The notes beneath the pieces were generated by a model. It was not told where the DNA came from. It made no database searches and saw only the letters and a list, made by a program, of their open reading frames with translations. Source: Sorex araneus (taxonomy: Eukaryota > Chordata > Mammalia > Eulipotyphla > Soricidae). Taken from it: DNA of 64,000 bases. Below are positions 1 through 56,800 of the stretch, in pieces (position 1 is the first letter of the stretch; each line of letters starts with the position of its first letter). The DNA lies in assembly GCF_027595985.1 (NCBI RefSeq), contig NC_073311.1, forward strand, positions 48,623,463-48,687,462, written 5' to 3'. Both the position numbers and the translations under genes were made by a program.

Positions 1-804
1 TGCAAGGCCAGTAATAGAGTGCTGGAGTTGGTTTGTGGAGGTGACTGCCAATGCTTCCATGAGTATTGGGAGGTGGGCGGAGGTAGCCCATCCCAACTCC
101 AAGAAATCCTGGAGATTTTAGTCACAAAACCTGCGTGCCGAAATTTCAGCAGATTATATCTTGGTGAGGTCTGTCCTGAAATGGTGGAGTCAGGCTGGGG
201 GTATGGTGGTGATTTTGGATAGTGGAAGCAAGCAGCTCCCAGGGACTCTGCTTGGGCGGGTCACCAGCCAATCCTGCCTGCCCCCCCACCCCGATTTACT
301 CCAGTCTGTTCAGCCATGCACAGGTTTGAGATTAACTGTGGCTTTTGGTCTCTTCGAGATTTATCTATGGGTCTCTGAAATAAGGCCAATAAATGAGCTT
401 GTAGCTGAGCTGGAGGTGGTTTGTGGGCATGGTTCCCACATACCTAACTTTTGGCTGTTTAATTTCTTGGTAAACTGGGTCCCAAGTTGTTGGGTTCTGG
501 CCAAAGGCACAGCGACAATTTGGGGGTATCATAAAGCCTGAGGTCACAATCAGGCTGCTGATGCACTCACCCCACAGGTACAGGTTGACCTGTTGGCAGC
601 ATCATACCCCCTTAAGAAGGAAACTGTCTGCCATAGAGGCAGGGACGGTAGGGTGGGGGTGGCAGAAGGGATACTGGGGACATTGGTGGTGGAAAATGTA
701 CACTGGTGGAGGGATAGGTGTTCAATCATTGTATGACTGAAACTCAATCATGAAAGCTTTGTAACTGTATCCCACAGTGATTCAATTTCTAAAAAAAAAA
801 AAGT
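1..804 (+). mobile_element. L1-like 3' end, poly(A) terminated
   Basis: The segment ends with the pattern shared by many copies here: a G-rich tract, then ggtggtggaaaatgtacactggtggagggat, a conserved tail with tgtaactgtatcccacagtgattcaa, and a 12-base A run at 792-803 (the quoted tails are read at about 680-790). The G-rich tract and A tail are typical of a mammalian L1 3' UTR. The upstream 500 bp is probably the same element but less certain. Confidence 0.5.
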
Positions 805-1097
805 GCTTTTAAGCACTTCAGAACGCACTGCATCTGCACTAGGTCCAGTTGCTCTAACGAAATGTTTGGAATTATCATTCCCCACAGATGGGAATTGGGA
901 AAAGATGTCTGCAGTGGTGAAAAAGAAAAGTGTGGATACATAGTGTAGCTGAAATACAGTGGCTTTGTAGGTCCCCAGTTCAATTCTTTTCAAGCTGGAG
1001 AGACAACTGAAGGGGTTGGACATGCAGAGTGCATGGTTAGAGTAATGGCTGAACCTTCTGCTTGAATAGCTAGTCCTACCTTAGGTTAAAGAAGAGC

Positions 1098-1718
1098 ATT
1101 TCTGGGGCTGAAGAGCAGACTCGGGAAGTTAGGGTTAGGTGCTCCTAAATGCATGATCTCACGCACCACAGGGCACCGCGTCGCACCAAACATGAGGAAC
1201 TCAGGGTGGAGCCCCCGCCATGAGACCCCGAGTTGCTGCCCACGAACGAGCCCTCTGACTGCTGATCGAGCTGCTTATCATCCATGATCCCAGAGACTCA
1301 GAAACAAAGCTTGGAACACAGCGGCTTTGGGCAGAAATCCCTCCAGATTTAATTATTAAAACTTCAGAATTCCAAAATCTTGTGGCTGCAATAACGGCCT
1401 CACATCATCATGTGCGATTCATAATCAGCAAAAGAAAACAAATTGTCTAATGTTGCCTTCTCGGCAGATCTGAGTGTTGGGGTAAAATCCCAAATAATAA
1501 CGATGGGTTTGGTGTCGAAATGTTGACTGTAGTCAAAGTAGAGAGAGAGAGTAACGTGGAAATCGTCTGCCATACAGGTAGGGGGAGGATGTGGGATGGG
1601 GGAGATACTGGGGTTTTTGGTGGTGGAAAGTGTGCACTGGTGAAGGGTCGGGTGTTTCATCATTGTATGACTGAGACTTAAACCGAAAACTCTGTAACTG
1701 CTCTCAAGGTGTTTCGAT

Positions 1719-1755
<37 letters not shown>

Positions 1756-1756
1756 G
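1098..1756 (+). mobile_element. Composite L1-tailed retroposon, copy A
   Basis: The 3' part carries the L1-like G-rich tract and tail (about 1560-1715), ending in an (AATC)n tail instead of poly(A). The middle (about 1310-1530) and 5' part are similar to the element at 34860-35783: shared blocks include the aaatc-cctc-agattTAATTA region and the gaactaagctt-type block. It is older and more diverged than that copy. Confidence 0.45.
1714..1756. repeat. (AATC)n microsatellite
   Basis: About ten tandem units of tcaa/aatc at the 3' end of the preceding retroposon, in the place of its poly(A) tail. Confidence 0.9.
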
Positions 1757-1884
1757 TCTTGAGATCTGCATCACCTCAGCTTTGGGTGCTGTTAAAACTT
1801 TAAGCCCCCCCCTGTGTTCCCTCTATTCTTATGGAGATAGAAAATGCAGAGATAGGAAAATTTTCAGATAAAAACACAAGGTTG

Positions 1885-2286
1885 ACTTTGATAGAAAACA
1901 ATTTTAATTAAATATCGGGGACAGTAACAGTAAATACAAAACAGGAAATTCAAAACAGCGAAGGGGCATGTGGGCGGGCACGGGGAGGGCTGCAGGGTCT
2001 CCACGGACACCGACTGGTGCAAGTATGCGCCTGAAGAGCTTCAGTACCTGCTTGCACCTGGCTCCAGAATCTTACCGACATGGAAACACACAGCAGACAT
2101 TCAACAGCAACACACACTCAAACATCCCGCCCCACCTAAGTCGCTCTTCACCCAGCTTTCCTCTCTGTACATCCCTGAGGGTTGGAGAAAGAACACTTTC
2201 ACTTTCGGCCTCCAGGCTTCACCGTGGCTTCACCATTAGGCGTGTCCCGAGGCGGGCACTCCCAGGAGTCCTTCCGGAACCTGCCG
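1885..2286 (-). other. BPIFC: Probable BPIFC 3' UTR
   Basis: About 400 bp downstream of the stop codon free of recognisable SINE or L1 sequence, up to the probable cleavage region. A stretch reading TTGTGTTTTT on the minus strand (about 1870-1879) could be the GU-rich downstream element. The end is inferred, accurate to perhaps 15 bp. Confidence 0.5.
1903..1908 (-). promoter_or_regulatory. BPIFC: Candidate BPIFC polyadenylation signal ATTAAA
   Basis: ATTAAA on the minus strand, about 380 bp after the stop codon and followed 25-35 bp later by a GU-rich run. It is the best poly(A) signal I see between the stop codon and the repeats beginning near 1756. Confidence 0.45.
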
Positions 2287-47233
<44,947 letters not shown>

Positions 47234-47282
47234 CTGCAATCAAACAACAGATACGGTTCATCCAGCCTGCCTAGGTTTTCTT

Positions 47283-47400
47283 TTTCTTTTTTTATTTTAA
47301 TGAATCACCATGAGATATAGTTACAGACTTACAAACGTCCATGATTGGGTTTCAGTCAAACAATGTTCGAATACCCATTGATCACATGTCCAGGTTTTTT
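47283..47400 (-). mobile_element. L1 3' end fragment, minus strand
   Basis: T-rich tail side, then atgaatcaccatgagatatag, ttacagacttacaaacgtccatg and cagtcaaacaatgttcg. It lies 50 bp upstream of the start codon exon. Confidence 0.65.
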
Positions 47401-47639
47401 GCATGTGATTCTGCACATGAAAAGTTTCAGTTTTGAAGGATTTCAGTTTTTACATACAAATTTCCACGTGCGAACAACTTTCCGTTTTCCACATGCAGAA
47501 TTCAATGGGCTCATCCACTCACCCATCAGTTATGGATCATAAAAGAACATGTTTAAGGTGCTGAGGCTGGAGACCAGAATATAGATGCCTGGTCCTTGAC
47601 TTCCGCTTTCCACAGATAGTGGAGGAGTCACATGCATGC

Positions 47640-48930
47640 AAGGCTGAGTATAACACACATAACGTAATGTAAAAGCCATGTAATAAAATGATGCAATGAT
47701 TGGGGTAAGTCTGGGAATGGCGCTGGGTGTGAGGTGGGGGTGGGGGAGGGATACTTGATGGTTCTAGAATAGCTGAGCGAATACTTTTGAAAGGTGATCT
47801 CAGGGCCAGATAGGGTGTTTGTCTTGCACGCAGCCCACCTGCGTTTGATCCCTGTCATCCTACAAGGTCCCCCAAGCCCACCAGGAGTAAACCCCGAGAA
47901 CCACCAGGTGTGGGCAAGGATACCCTATGCAGTGCCTGGGATTGGCCACGTGCCAGGCCTTAGGTGCTGTTCTCTCTCTCTGGCCCCTTCACAGACTTCT
48001 CTCAAATTCCTACCCCCACCATCGGTCCAAGTGGCTGTGCTGAGTCAGTCACCCCGAGCACTTTGCTAGTCCCCACCTGGCCTGTTTTCCCACAACGGAG
48101 GATTTTGGTTTAATTGCCCAATGAAAACACACACATACATCACACCCACTCTCTCTGCTGCTTCCCTTCTCCCTCGGCAACCTACATTCCCATTGTGTCA
48201 GGAGACTGGAAAAACAGGAAGGGGTCAGGCGCTTGTCTGGCTCATGGTTTAATCCCCGGCGTCCCATTGGGCCCCGGAGCACCTTCAGGAGTGAATTTGC
48301 ACACAGAGCCCGAGTAAGCCCAGAGCACCACTGGGTGAGGCCCACCTCCAAATAAGTAAAAATATTTAAAAATATACTTGCCCTTCGATCTCAAGGCAAT
48401 GAGTCAGATTCCTGGTGATGCCCACTTGTGCCAACCTTGGTGCTGCCAACTCTGCTGTCTGGGACCCCCGGCATCATAACAAAGTGTGTGCACACAGCCA
48501 GGTGCACGCAACCCCTCCCTCTTCCACCAAGTGAGCACAACTAGAGGATGTGTGAACTCTGCCCCAATCCCAAACGTGTGTGAGTGCCGTTGACCCCATG
48601 AGCCACGATCCCCCGAGTTTCTAACACTATAACTGAGTGTGTGTGACTCTCATTATGGCTGTAACAACAGTGACAAGGGGAAGGACGGGGAAATAAAATA
48701 AAAGGAAGTTGGATCATGTCACCCCTGACCTTGTAGAGGGGCTCCCCATCTTACTGCATGTAAAGAGGCAGAACTCTAGGGGCTGGAGAGATGGCACGGT
48801 GGGTAGGGCACTTGCTCTATATGCAGCTGATCCTGGTTCTATCTATGGTACCATGCATGGTCCCCTGAGCACCACTAGGAGTGAACCCTGAGCACAGAGT
48901 CAGGAATAAGCCCTGAGCACCACCAGGTGT
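47640..48930. mobile_element. Mixed diverged repeats
   Basis: An L1-like fragment at about 47650-47765 and plus-strand SINEs at about 47800-47912, 48220-48360 and 48779-48930. The gaps hold unique sequence. Confidence 0.55.
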
Positions 48931-49529
48931 GTTGCCCAAGCCCTCTCTTTCACTGAAAGGTAAATCCGGGAATGGGTGAGAGAACGTTTCCACCAGGCAG
49001 CTAAGCCCCTCCAGGCCTCCCCTTGCTCATGAATGTTCCTCCCATGTGCAGAGGCCAGGCTGGCCTAGCCCAAATCTCAAGGGACAACTGATCCTTCTAG
49101 AACACTCTGAGCAGCTTGTAGCCCAGCATCTTTGGGCTTGTCCCCCAGCCTGGACCAGCCATCCTCCAGAGAGCCACAAAGCTTTCTCTTTGCTCAGACA
49201 GGTGGCCTCCAGGAAGCCTTTCTACATTCTACACTAAATAATCACCCTCTCAAATCCTCATATTCCTCTGCCCCAGCTTAATTTTCCAACATGTACCACC
49301 ATCGAGCTTAGTCTGCAGCGCTATTGACTGTCGGTCTATGCCGCGGGAATGTGCCGGGCTCCTGGGGAAGGACTGTCCCTTGAACAGGGGTAGACGCCAG
49401 GGACAATCTCGCAGGACTGACTCTGGGGATGGGTGGGAGAATCTTTCCTCAGGGTCAGGTGCACCCTTTTGGGTTCCCACCATATGTGGCAGCCTGGAGG
49501 TTTGAAGGGGTCACCGGTGGTGGAAATCT

Positions 49530-49945
49530 TTTTTCCCCCTTAATTTTATTGAATCACCGTGAGATGGTTACAAGCTTTCATGTTTGGGTTACAATCCACA
49601 ATGATCAAACACCCATCCCTCCACCAGTGCACATTTCCCACCTTTCCCATCCTCCCCCTGCCTCCATGGCAGACAATATTCCCCTTACTCTCTCTCTACT
49701 TTTTGGCATTATGGCTTGCAACACAGACACTGAGAGGTCATCATGTTTGGTCCATTATCTACTTTTGGCATGCATCTCCCATCCCAACTGGTTCCTCCAG
49801 CCACCATTCTCTTAGTGATCCTTTCTCTATTCCATCTGCCTTCTCTCCTCTGCTCATGAAGCAGGCTTCCAGCTATGGGGCAATCCTCCTGGCCCTTGTA
49901 TCTACTGTCCTTGGGTGTCAGCCTCATGTGTGGTGGGAATATCTT
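49530..49945 (-). mobile_element. L1 3' UTR, minus strand, about 415 bp
   Basis: The longest L1 3' UTR in the window. The T-rich start is the A tail, then gaatcaccgtgagatggttac, cctccaccagtgcac, ctccatggcagacaata and ctctctctac. It reaches further upstream than most copies (ccaccattctcttagtgatcc). Its sequence aligns to 29713-29965. Confidence 0.75.
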
Positions 49946-50026
49946 AACAGCCTGTCCCCTGTCCAGGCTGTCCAGGACCTGTGTTGTCTACATTCACTCC
50001 ATAGTCTGGCACGATGAGTGCCACAT

Positions 50027-50027
<1 letters not shown>

Positions 50028-50060
<33 letters not shown>
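50028..50060. repeat. (CA)n microsatellite
   Basis: About 30 bp of CA dinucleotides. Confidence 0.95.
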
Positions 50061-50061
<1 letters not shown>

Positions 50062-50417
50062 CATAAGCCATCCGAGGAGAAGACCTCCTCCCCATGGTGT
50101 CATCAGAGTTGGCCTGGGAGAGATGCTTAGGGAAGCTGGGTTGGTGGCGACCCGCCTTCAGTTGACAAGGCTCCAGTGGGGACTGCACAGGGGAGGTGAC
50201 GTGTCCTCCATGACAGCTCGCTGAGTCACAGATCTGGGAGCATAGAGCCTGGGCGTGCCACTGCGGCCACATTCCCACATGCCAGGGCCCACGGGTGACA
50301 GGTGCCCACTGAGTCCACACACAAGCATGAACCCAGACAGGGTAGCATTTATGGGGGTGGGCAGGGAAGAGGAAGTGGTGGGATACCCCACGAAGGCAGA
50401 GGGAGGGGCAGGAGGGT

Positions 50418-50555
50418 GGGGTGCAGGCTGGGGTTGGGGCATAGGCTGGGGTTAGGGCATAGGCTGGGGCTCAGGTACAGGCAGGGGTTCGGGTGGAGGC
50501 TGGGGTTCAGGTTCAGGCAGGGGTTCGGGTGGAGGCTGAGTTTGGGTAGAGGCTG
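50418..50555 (+). repeat. GC-rich minisatellite, about 18 bp unit
   Basis: Seven or so degenerate units around the theme aggctggggtt-rgg-cat or ggttcgggtggaggctgg, with period near 18 to 36 bp. The plus strand is G-rich, the minus strand C-rich. Surrounding DNA (49990-51240) is unique and GC-rich. Confidence 0.75.
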
Positions 50556-51465
50556 GAGTGTGGTGCTCCATGGAGATCCGGCTGCTCTGGGCACAGAGAC
50601 ACCCATGAGGTGTGCTTTGGGCAAACCTCCACCATGCCATCTGTTTAGGCGGGTGCACAGACCTCCCACATTCGCCCCTTGGGGGCCCAGAGTGTGGCAC
50701 AAGCTGCCCTGCCTGGACGGTGGCTCTGGTTGAGGTCAGTGCGTGCTTGCGGGGCAGGGGGTCAGGCAGCTGAGAATTAGAGTCTTGACCTGCCCACGCT
50801 GTGGAGCATATTTACTGGCTCAGTCCACCCGCTGGCCACACAGCCCAGCCCCCGCCCCGCCCAGCCTCCCAGGAACCTCTGTGCAGAGAAACGGTCCCGA
50901 AACACAGGCCAGGCTCCTGTGGCCTCCCTTTGCCCAACTGGCTCCCTCTGCCTAGGGCCCAGAGGCAGAGGAAGACGGGCTGTCCTTGCCTGCCACCTGT
51001 TTCCACGCTCCGCTCTGTTCCAGGACCTCAGGTCCCACATTCTGCCCTGCGCCCAGATCTCCTGCTCCCACTCTGCCCTGCGCCCCGACGGCCCAGGCAG
51101 TACTCAGGGGGACGGCACCCCTCCCAGAGACCCTGGTGGTCCAATGGTTCAATGCAAGGGCCCAAGGATGTGGTGCTGGGGGTTCCCCTGAACCACCTCA
51201 GTGCTGCTCAGGCTCTCCCAGGGTCACACCCTGACATCCTCAGGGTCCATCTATTTTTCTTTCATTTACTAATTAAAATACCATGGTATAATTATTGTTC
51301 ATACTTTATCAAATATTTTGCATAGAAGATAAGTCATGCAAAAATGAAAATAATTGCCAGGATGACTTTTTAAAATTAAAATTTGTTTCCCTCTTTTGTT
51401 GATTGAGGTTCTGTGACTTACAATACCATTACTGATAGTTTCCCATAATTGGGGAAAACTAAGCT

Positions 51466-51635
51466 TCTTTCCTTCCTCCCTCCCTCCCTCTCTCCCTCCC
51501 TCCCTCTCTCCCTTCATCCCTTCCTTCCTTCCTTCCTTCCTTCCTTCCTTCCTTCCTTCCTTCCTTCCTTCCTTCCTTCCTTCCTTCCTTCCTTCCTTCC
51601 TTCCTTCCTTCCTTCCTTCCTTCCTTCCTTCCTTA
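51466..51635. repeat. (CCCT)n/(CCTT)n tract
   Basis: About 170 bp of CCCT then CCTT units, directly joined to the tail side of a minus-strand SINE at 51636. Confidence 0.95.
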
Positions 51636-51793
51636 TTGGGCCATACTGGTGATGCTCAGGGTTTACTCCTGGCCCTGCACTCAGGAATCACTCCTGGCAG
51701 TGCTCGGGGGACCATACAGGATGCCGGGAATGGACCCCAGGTTGTCCGTGTGCAGGCAAGTGCCCTGCCTGCTGTACTCTCGCTCCGGCCCTT
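51636..51793 (-). mobile_element. tRNA-derived SINE with expanded tail
   Basis: A minus-strand copy (gggccatactggtgatgctc to ctctcgctccggccc) with its tail replaced by the CCTT tract. Confidence 0.75.
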
Positions 51794-52274
51794 GGATGCT
51801 TATGTTCTTGCTAATTGCCTCTCCTTGGAGAATATACAGATGAGGAGGGCAGAGACCTGGTACCTGTCCTAGAGCTTGACTCTGAGACTCAGACATAATG
51901 AAGGCCAGCAGGTGCTAGCAGAGCACGTCAGCTAATGGGTGAGAGCAGCAGTGGCCTTGCCCCACTCGACCTTGTACCGCACTTCTGGGTAGAGGTGAAG
52001 CGTGTGTTCACCAGCAAGACGGGCACCTTGCACGGCAGATGCTGACTTGAGTCCTGGGCCGGGCTGGGGAGGCTCATGACTGAATCATGGGGAGAATGGG
52101 GGGTGATGCTCAGAGAAGTATCAGTAGAAGGCCAGTGTGGTAAGGGTGCTGAGGGCAGAAGGTGGGAAGGCAGAAGTTACTGAGGGCAAGTAATGACTAT
52201 GCGCTGTCAGATACGGGGGTATTTCCTCTGTATTTGGGCTGTACAGGGCAATCTCCAGAGAGAACCCGGCTGGA

Positions 52275-52400
52275 TAGAGGGTGGGATGTGACTCAGTGCC
52301 TTGCCTGCGTGAGGTCCTGGGTTCAATTCCCTGCACAGCATGGTTCTCCTGGCATCCACCTGGGAGGAGCATCTGAGCACCACTGGTGTGACCCCAAAAC
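52275..52400 (+). mobile_element. Diverged tRNA-derived SINE
   Basis: A plus-strand body and tail (accaaccaaccaatt-rich). The intervals 51794-52270 and 52401-52820 are unique, with no feature recognised. Confidence 0.5.
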
Positions 52401-52835
52401 CAACCAACCAATTCACCAAATCAACAAGACCCCCCAAACCCAAAAAGCACCTGGTGGTGGTACTGGGGGCCAAACCAAGGATAGGTGAAAAACAATCGAG
52501 GTGCTGACACTACTACAGGAATCCCAGAAGACTGAGAGCCTAGGGCAAGGAGGGGCCGTGAGCGAGGACTGTGGGGTGCAGGGCTCTGCGCATGGGCAGC
52601 TCCACTTTCCGGAATGTTCATGTCAGTGGACATCAACAACACCTTCCCTTCCTTTGGGACAGCCGCCGGCCAGCCTAGCTGCTGTGGCAGCAACTTCCTT
52701 GAAGTGTTAGTTTTCCTGGGGGTGGTCAAGGAATCTTTTGACTATGTCCAAACACTCAAGTCCTTTAAACCAAGGGTATATACAACTGTTGCCCATGGTT
52801 GTATATGGCCCACAACTATTTTATCTAACACATTT

Positions 52836-53018
52836 GTTTTTGTTTTGTTTTTTTGCTTTTCAGGTCACACCCAGCGATGCACAGGGGTTACTCCTGGCTC
52901 TGCACTCAGGAATTACTCCTGTCAGTGCTCAGGGGACCATATGGGATGCTGGGAATCGAACTCGGGTTGGCTGTGTGCAAGGCAAATGCCCTACCCGCTG
53001 TGCTATTGCTCCAGCCCC
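52836..53018 (-). mobile_element. tRNA-derived SINE with target-site duplication
   Basis: A young minus-strand copy flanked by TTATCTAACACATTT at 52821-52835 and 53019-53033. Confidence 0.9.
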
Positions 53019-53732
53019 TTATCTAACACATTTAATCAGCCAATCAGACTCAAACCCAACCCTGTCTATACAGAGAAAAGGACAACGATAGGCTGTAAGC
53101 CACATTTGGATAATGTGAAGGAGAAATGGGCAATGCACACAAAACTGAAACCAGTCAAAAGGGACAAGGTGGGTCAGGGCTAACCAATGCAGGAAAAGCC
53201 TCTGACTTGACTTCCCTCCATCCTCTTCAGGTTTATGCTGCACAAATTACTCACCAGTGGGCAGTTCCAGCTTGTCTTATTCTACCTGCTTCAAGTGATG
53301 GTAAAGTTACTTATTTAATAAGAGCTATATGTGGGAAGGGGGTTGTTTCCAATGGGAGGCAAGGGGTGCCTGGTCCAAAGTGGGGAGAGGAGGACGACGA
53401 AGGGAGTGAGGGCCAACTCCTGGCACCTCGAGTATTTATTTCCACATCACCAAAACGGTGAGGTCATGCTGGTGAGTGGCATATTACCAAGGCCAAGAGT
53501 TATAAAAGGATGCATCATGCTGAGGCAGGCAGGGGAGCAAGTTTTTAACAAGAGGAAAACATTTTCCCAACCCTGGAAAGCAGGACCCAGTAGCCGGTGT
53601 CCATGACATTGTATGCAAACTAAGGTCTGATGCACAGCTCTGCCCCGGACGTTTGCTAATTCATCTACTGACTGGCCTATTAGATTAGAGATAACTGAGA
53701 AAAGTTCCGGGAAGTTTCAAAAACAACCTAAG

Positions 53733-54160
53733 AGGGCCGAAGCAATAGTACAGTGGGTAAAGCATTTGTCTTGGACGTGGCCGACCCAAGTTCAATCCAC
53801 CGCATCCCATATGGTTCCCCAAGCACCACCAGGAGTAATTTCTGAGTGCAGAGCACTGGGTAGTACTGTGGCCCCGTGACAGCGGGCACAAGTAACGTCT
53901 CCATTGTGAGATTTCTTGTTACTGTTTTGTGCATATTGAATGCACCACGGGTAGCTTGCCAGGCTTTGCCTGTGCGGGCGAGATACTCTCGGTAGCTTTC
54001 CAGGCTCTCTGAGAGGCACGGAGGAATCAAACCCAGGATGGCCGCGTGCAAGGCAAATGTCTTACTCGTTGTGCTATTGCTCCAGCGTTGGTGGTATAGT
54101 GGTGAGCGTCACTGGGTATGACCCAAAGAGCAACAAAATAAACAAACAAAAAACAAAAAA
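53733..54160. mobile_element. SINE split by a chimeric SINE
   Basis: A plus-strand SINE (53733-53868, resuming about 54098-54160) is interrupted by a minus-strand chimeric variant (about 53869-54097: tctccattgtgagatttcttg, gaggaatcaaacccaggatgg). The region 53034-53732 is unique, with nothing recognised. Confidence 0.72.
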
Positions 54161-54284
54161 CAATCTAAGAAAATGGAACCTGCACGTGAAGGGTGATTTC
54201 AACAGGGACAAAGCACTAAAAGGCAAAGTAGAGATGTTACTTGTAAATGGCACAGTGACTAGCAGACATTTTAATTATTTTTTG

Positions 54285-54650
54285 GGGGAGGGGCTGGGAC
54301 ACAGCTGGCGGTGCTCAGGGCTTATTTGTGGCTCAGTGTTCATGGATCACTACTGACAGTGCTTAAGGGTAAATGGTCCTGAGGATCAAATGGGAGTGGC
54401 CATTCGCAAGGCAAGCACCTGTACTGTCTGTCCAGCCCACATCAGGGGACAACGTTAGCACATTTTATTTATTTATTTTTTTATTTGCTTTTTGGGTCAC
54501 ACTCGGAGATGCACAGGGGACACTCCTGGATCTGCACTCTGAAATTACTCCTGGTGGTGCTTGGGGGACCCTTTGGAATGCTGGGAATTGAACCCCGGTC
54601 AGCCTTGTGCAAGACAAATATCCTACCCACTGTGCTAATGCTCCAGCCCC
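54285..54650 (-). mobile_element. Two minus-strand SINEs
   Basis: A diverged copy at about 54285-54440 and a younger one at 54478-54650, the latter with dispersed ATTTATTTATTT tail units and a possible aca-tttt flank duplication (ttagcacatttt on both sides). Confidence 0.75.
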
Positions 54651-55785
54651 GATTAGCACATTTTTTGGGGGGGGAATAAAAACAACAAAATCATTGTAGA
54701 TATTGCCATTGTCTGCCACCCCCTACCCCTCTTTATAGACATGAGTCTATATACAGTCAAAAGGCCAAATGTCTGGTCCAGGCACCCTGGAAGTCACCCT
54801 GGAAATCAACCCCCCTCTCTCTCCCACAGGAATGAAACCTTGTGTACCCAGTTCCTAGTGTTTGCACCTATAAACTGTGTTTTCAGGTAATGACAGGATG
54901 ACTGCTCGGCCTCTTCATTCTCACCTGGGACTTGGACAGAGCCTTTGCCTGAGGCCATCTTTTAGGTGGAAGATCCGTAGAGCATCTGGAAATTTCCAAT
55001 CACCCAATGCAAATGCCTATGTATGTTTTCGGGCCACCAAAAGAATATTAAATTCCCTTGTGGCAACCATCTTGGGTAAAGGGATTGCTAAAGTGGTGGA
55101 CGTCAGCGGAGCTCAGGAACTCCACACGATACATCAAAACACATTTTCTCTTTCCTCTAGAGATTTTATGAGCGGATAAAATGCCTGGGCTCTAGACATG
55201 GATTGCAGGTAACTTTCAGTGAGTTGCTTGGTCAGGAGGATTAATGGGTAGGGGAGGAGAACAGCCCTATCAAACAGAACGATGACTCCTAAAAGGTTAA
55301 GTAATCTGTCTGACAAGTAAGGGCAGGGTGATTGCTTTTGAAAAGGGCTTCAAGGAGATCTGAAAACCTTGCCAACAAGTTACCTAGTTTTTTGGAATTT
55401 GTTTTGCTTTGTTTGTTTTGCTTCTGAGGAATTGCTTCTTTCCAAGATTCAGAGTCTCCAAATTCATTACATTTCCCTGCCGATCTAAGGGCAAGCTGGC
55501 ATTTCTGAATGGAAGCGGCCTTTCCCTGAGTCATTTGAGGATGGGGAATAAGAATTCTGGTACAACTGAAATACTTCCGGGACTCACATATTGACTCACT
55601 ATTATTGCTCATCCAGGAGAGAGATTTGACAAACTGCAAAAGTGGATTAAAGGAGAGATGAATTAAAATAAAAATAAGTTGATTTCAAAACAGAGGCCAG
55701 GCTGGCCCAGGGATGGCTCATGGCAGGAGTACCTGCCTTGCAACTCTGAGGCCCTGAGTTCGGTCCCAGGGACTGCCCATGTATG
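54651..55785. other. Unique upstream-intron sequence
   Basis: About 1.1 kb without recognisable repeats or exons. It lies within the candidate first intron of BPIFC. Confidence 0.5.
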
Positions 55786-55787
55786 CC

Positions 55788-55912
55788 TAATGCAGTCCCT
55801 GCATTTGCAAATACCATCCCCACATATGCCGAGTGCAGCCCCCATATATGCTGAGTGCAGTCACTGCATATGTTGAGTGCATTGCGCGTGTTTGCCAAAT
55901 GCAGTTCTGGCA
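55788..55912 (+). repeat. Minisatellite, about 30 bp unit
   Basis: Four or so degenerate units built on catatgc-gagtgcag-c, for example ccacatatgccgagtgcagc and ccatatatgctgagtgcagt. Confidence 0.75.
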
Positions 55913-56085
55913 ACTCTGTCATCCGGGGTCCCTGGCGCCACATCAGAGTATGCGACTCCAGCACGGACAGGTGTACATGAGCACCACAACTGACAATGTG
56001 TGTGCACGGTGGTCAGGTGTGTGTGGGAAAACCCTGTCATCAAAAGAATAAGGACTAGAGGTGGATAAAAACAAGTGAGCTTTGG

Positions 56086-56220
56086 GGGCCAGAGAGATAG
56101 TACAGTGGGTAAGGTGCTTGCCTTGCACACAGAGCTCAGTCCCTGAGACTGTACATGGTCCTTTAAGCCCTGACAGGAGTGATCCCTGAGCATAGAGCCA
56201 GGAGCAAGCCTTGTGCACAA
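56086..56220 (+). mobile_element. Diverged tRNA-derived SINE
   Basis: A plus-strand copy with head gggggccagagagatagtacag, shortened in the middle. Confidence 0.65.
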
Positions 56221-56409
56221 CGAGAACAAAGAGTATAACTTCAAAAAATTAAGTTCAGGGAAGTTAAAGAAGCCCAGACTATAAAAATATTTCGATGCAA
56301 GGATGAGGATAAAATGTATGTAAAAAGTCTGCATCTAGAGGACTGTACCACGGGTAGAATTCAAAAGGTTCAGCACCCCCTTCCCCATGGAGTTGCATAG
56401 CAAGATCTC

Positions 56410-56663
56410 TTTTTTGACTTTTAGGCCACATTTGGCAGTGTCAGAGCTTATGCTGTGTTCACAGACCACTCCTGGTCACGCTCAAGAGATTGTATGTGGG
56501 GGGCTGGAGCGATAGTACAGCGGGTAGCATGTTTGCCTTGCATGTAGCTGACCTGAGTTTGATTCCCAGCATCCCAAGTGTTCCCCTGAGCATTTCCAGG
56601 AGTAATTCTTGAGTGTAAAGCCAGAAGTAAACTCTGTGCATTGCTAGATGTGACCCAAAAAGC

Positions 56664-56696
<33 letters not shown>

Positions 56697-56800
56697 CAGA
56701 GACAGAGACAGAGATAGAGACAGATTGTATGTGGTGCCAGGGATTAAACAGCGTAAACCACAGGCAAAGCAAACTGCCTACTCTCTTTCCCACCCCATCC
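56410..56800. mobile_element. Nested SINEs with microsatellite tail
   Basis: A diverged minus-strand SINE is split by a plus-strand SINE at 56500-56721. The inner copy carries a GA/ACAGAG microsatellite as its tail (56665-56721). AGATTGTATGTGG flanks it at 56487-56499 and 56722-56734. Confidence 0.82.
56665..56724. repeat. (GA)n/(ACAGAG)n microsatellite
   Basis: About 60 bp in the tail of the SINE at 56500. It is purine-rich on the plus strand. Confidence 0.9.

Noticed and set aside
1714-1756. Possible CRISPR-like regular repeat
   Set aside because: A tetranucleotide tail of a retroposon in a mammalian genome. No spacers.
1-1900. First exon of RTCB, the expected left-hand neighbour
   Set aside because: Only L1-like 3' ends and composite retroposon sequence are present. 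No CpG island or conserved coding segment was seen.
52614-53183. Open frame of about 190 codons on the plus strand
   Set aside because: More than half is a SINE read in antisense. The start lies in unique DNA without any recognised domain.
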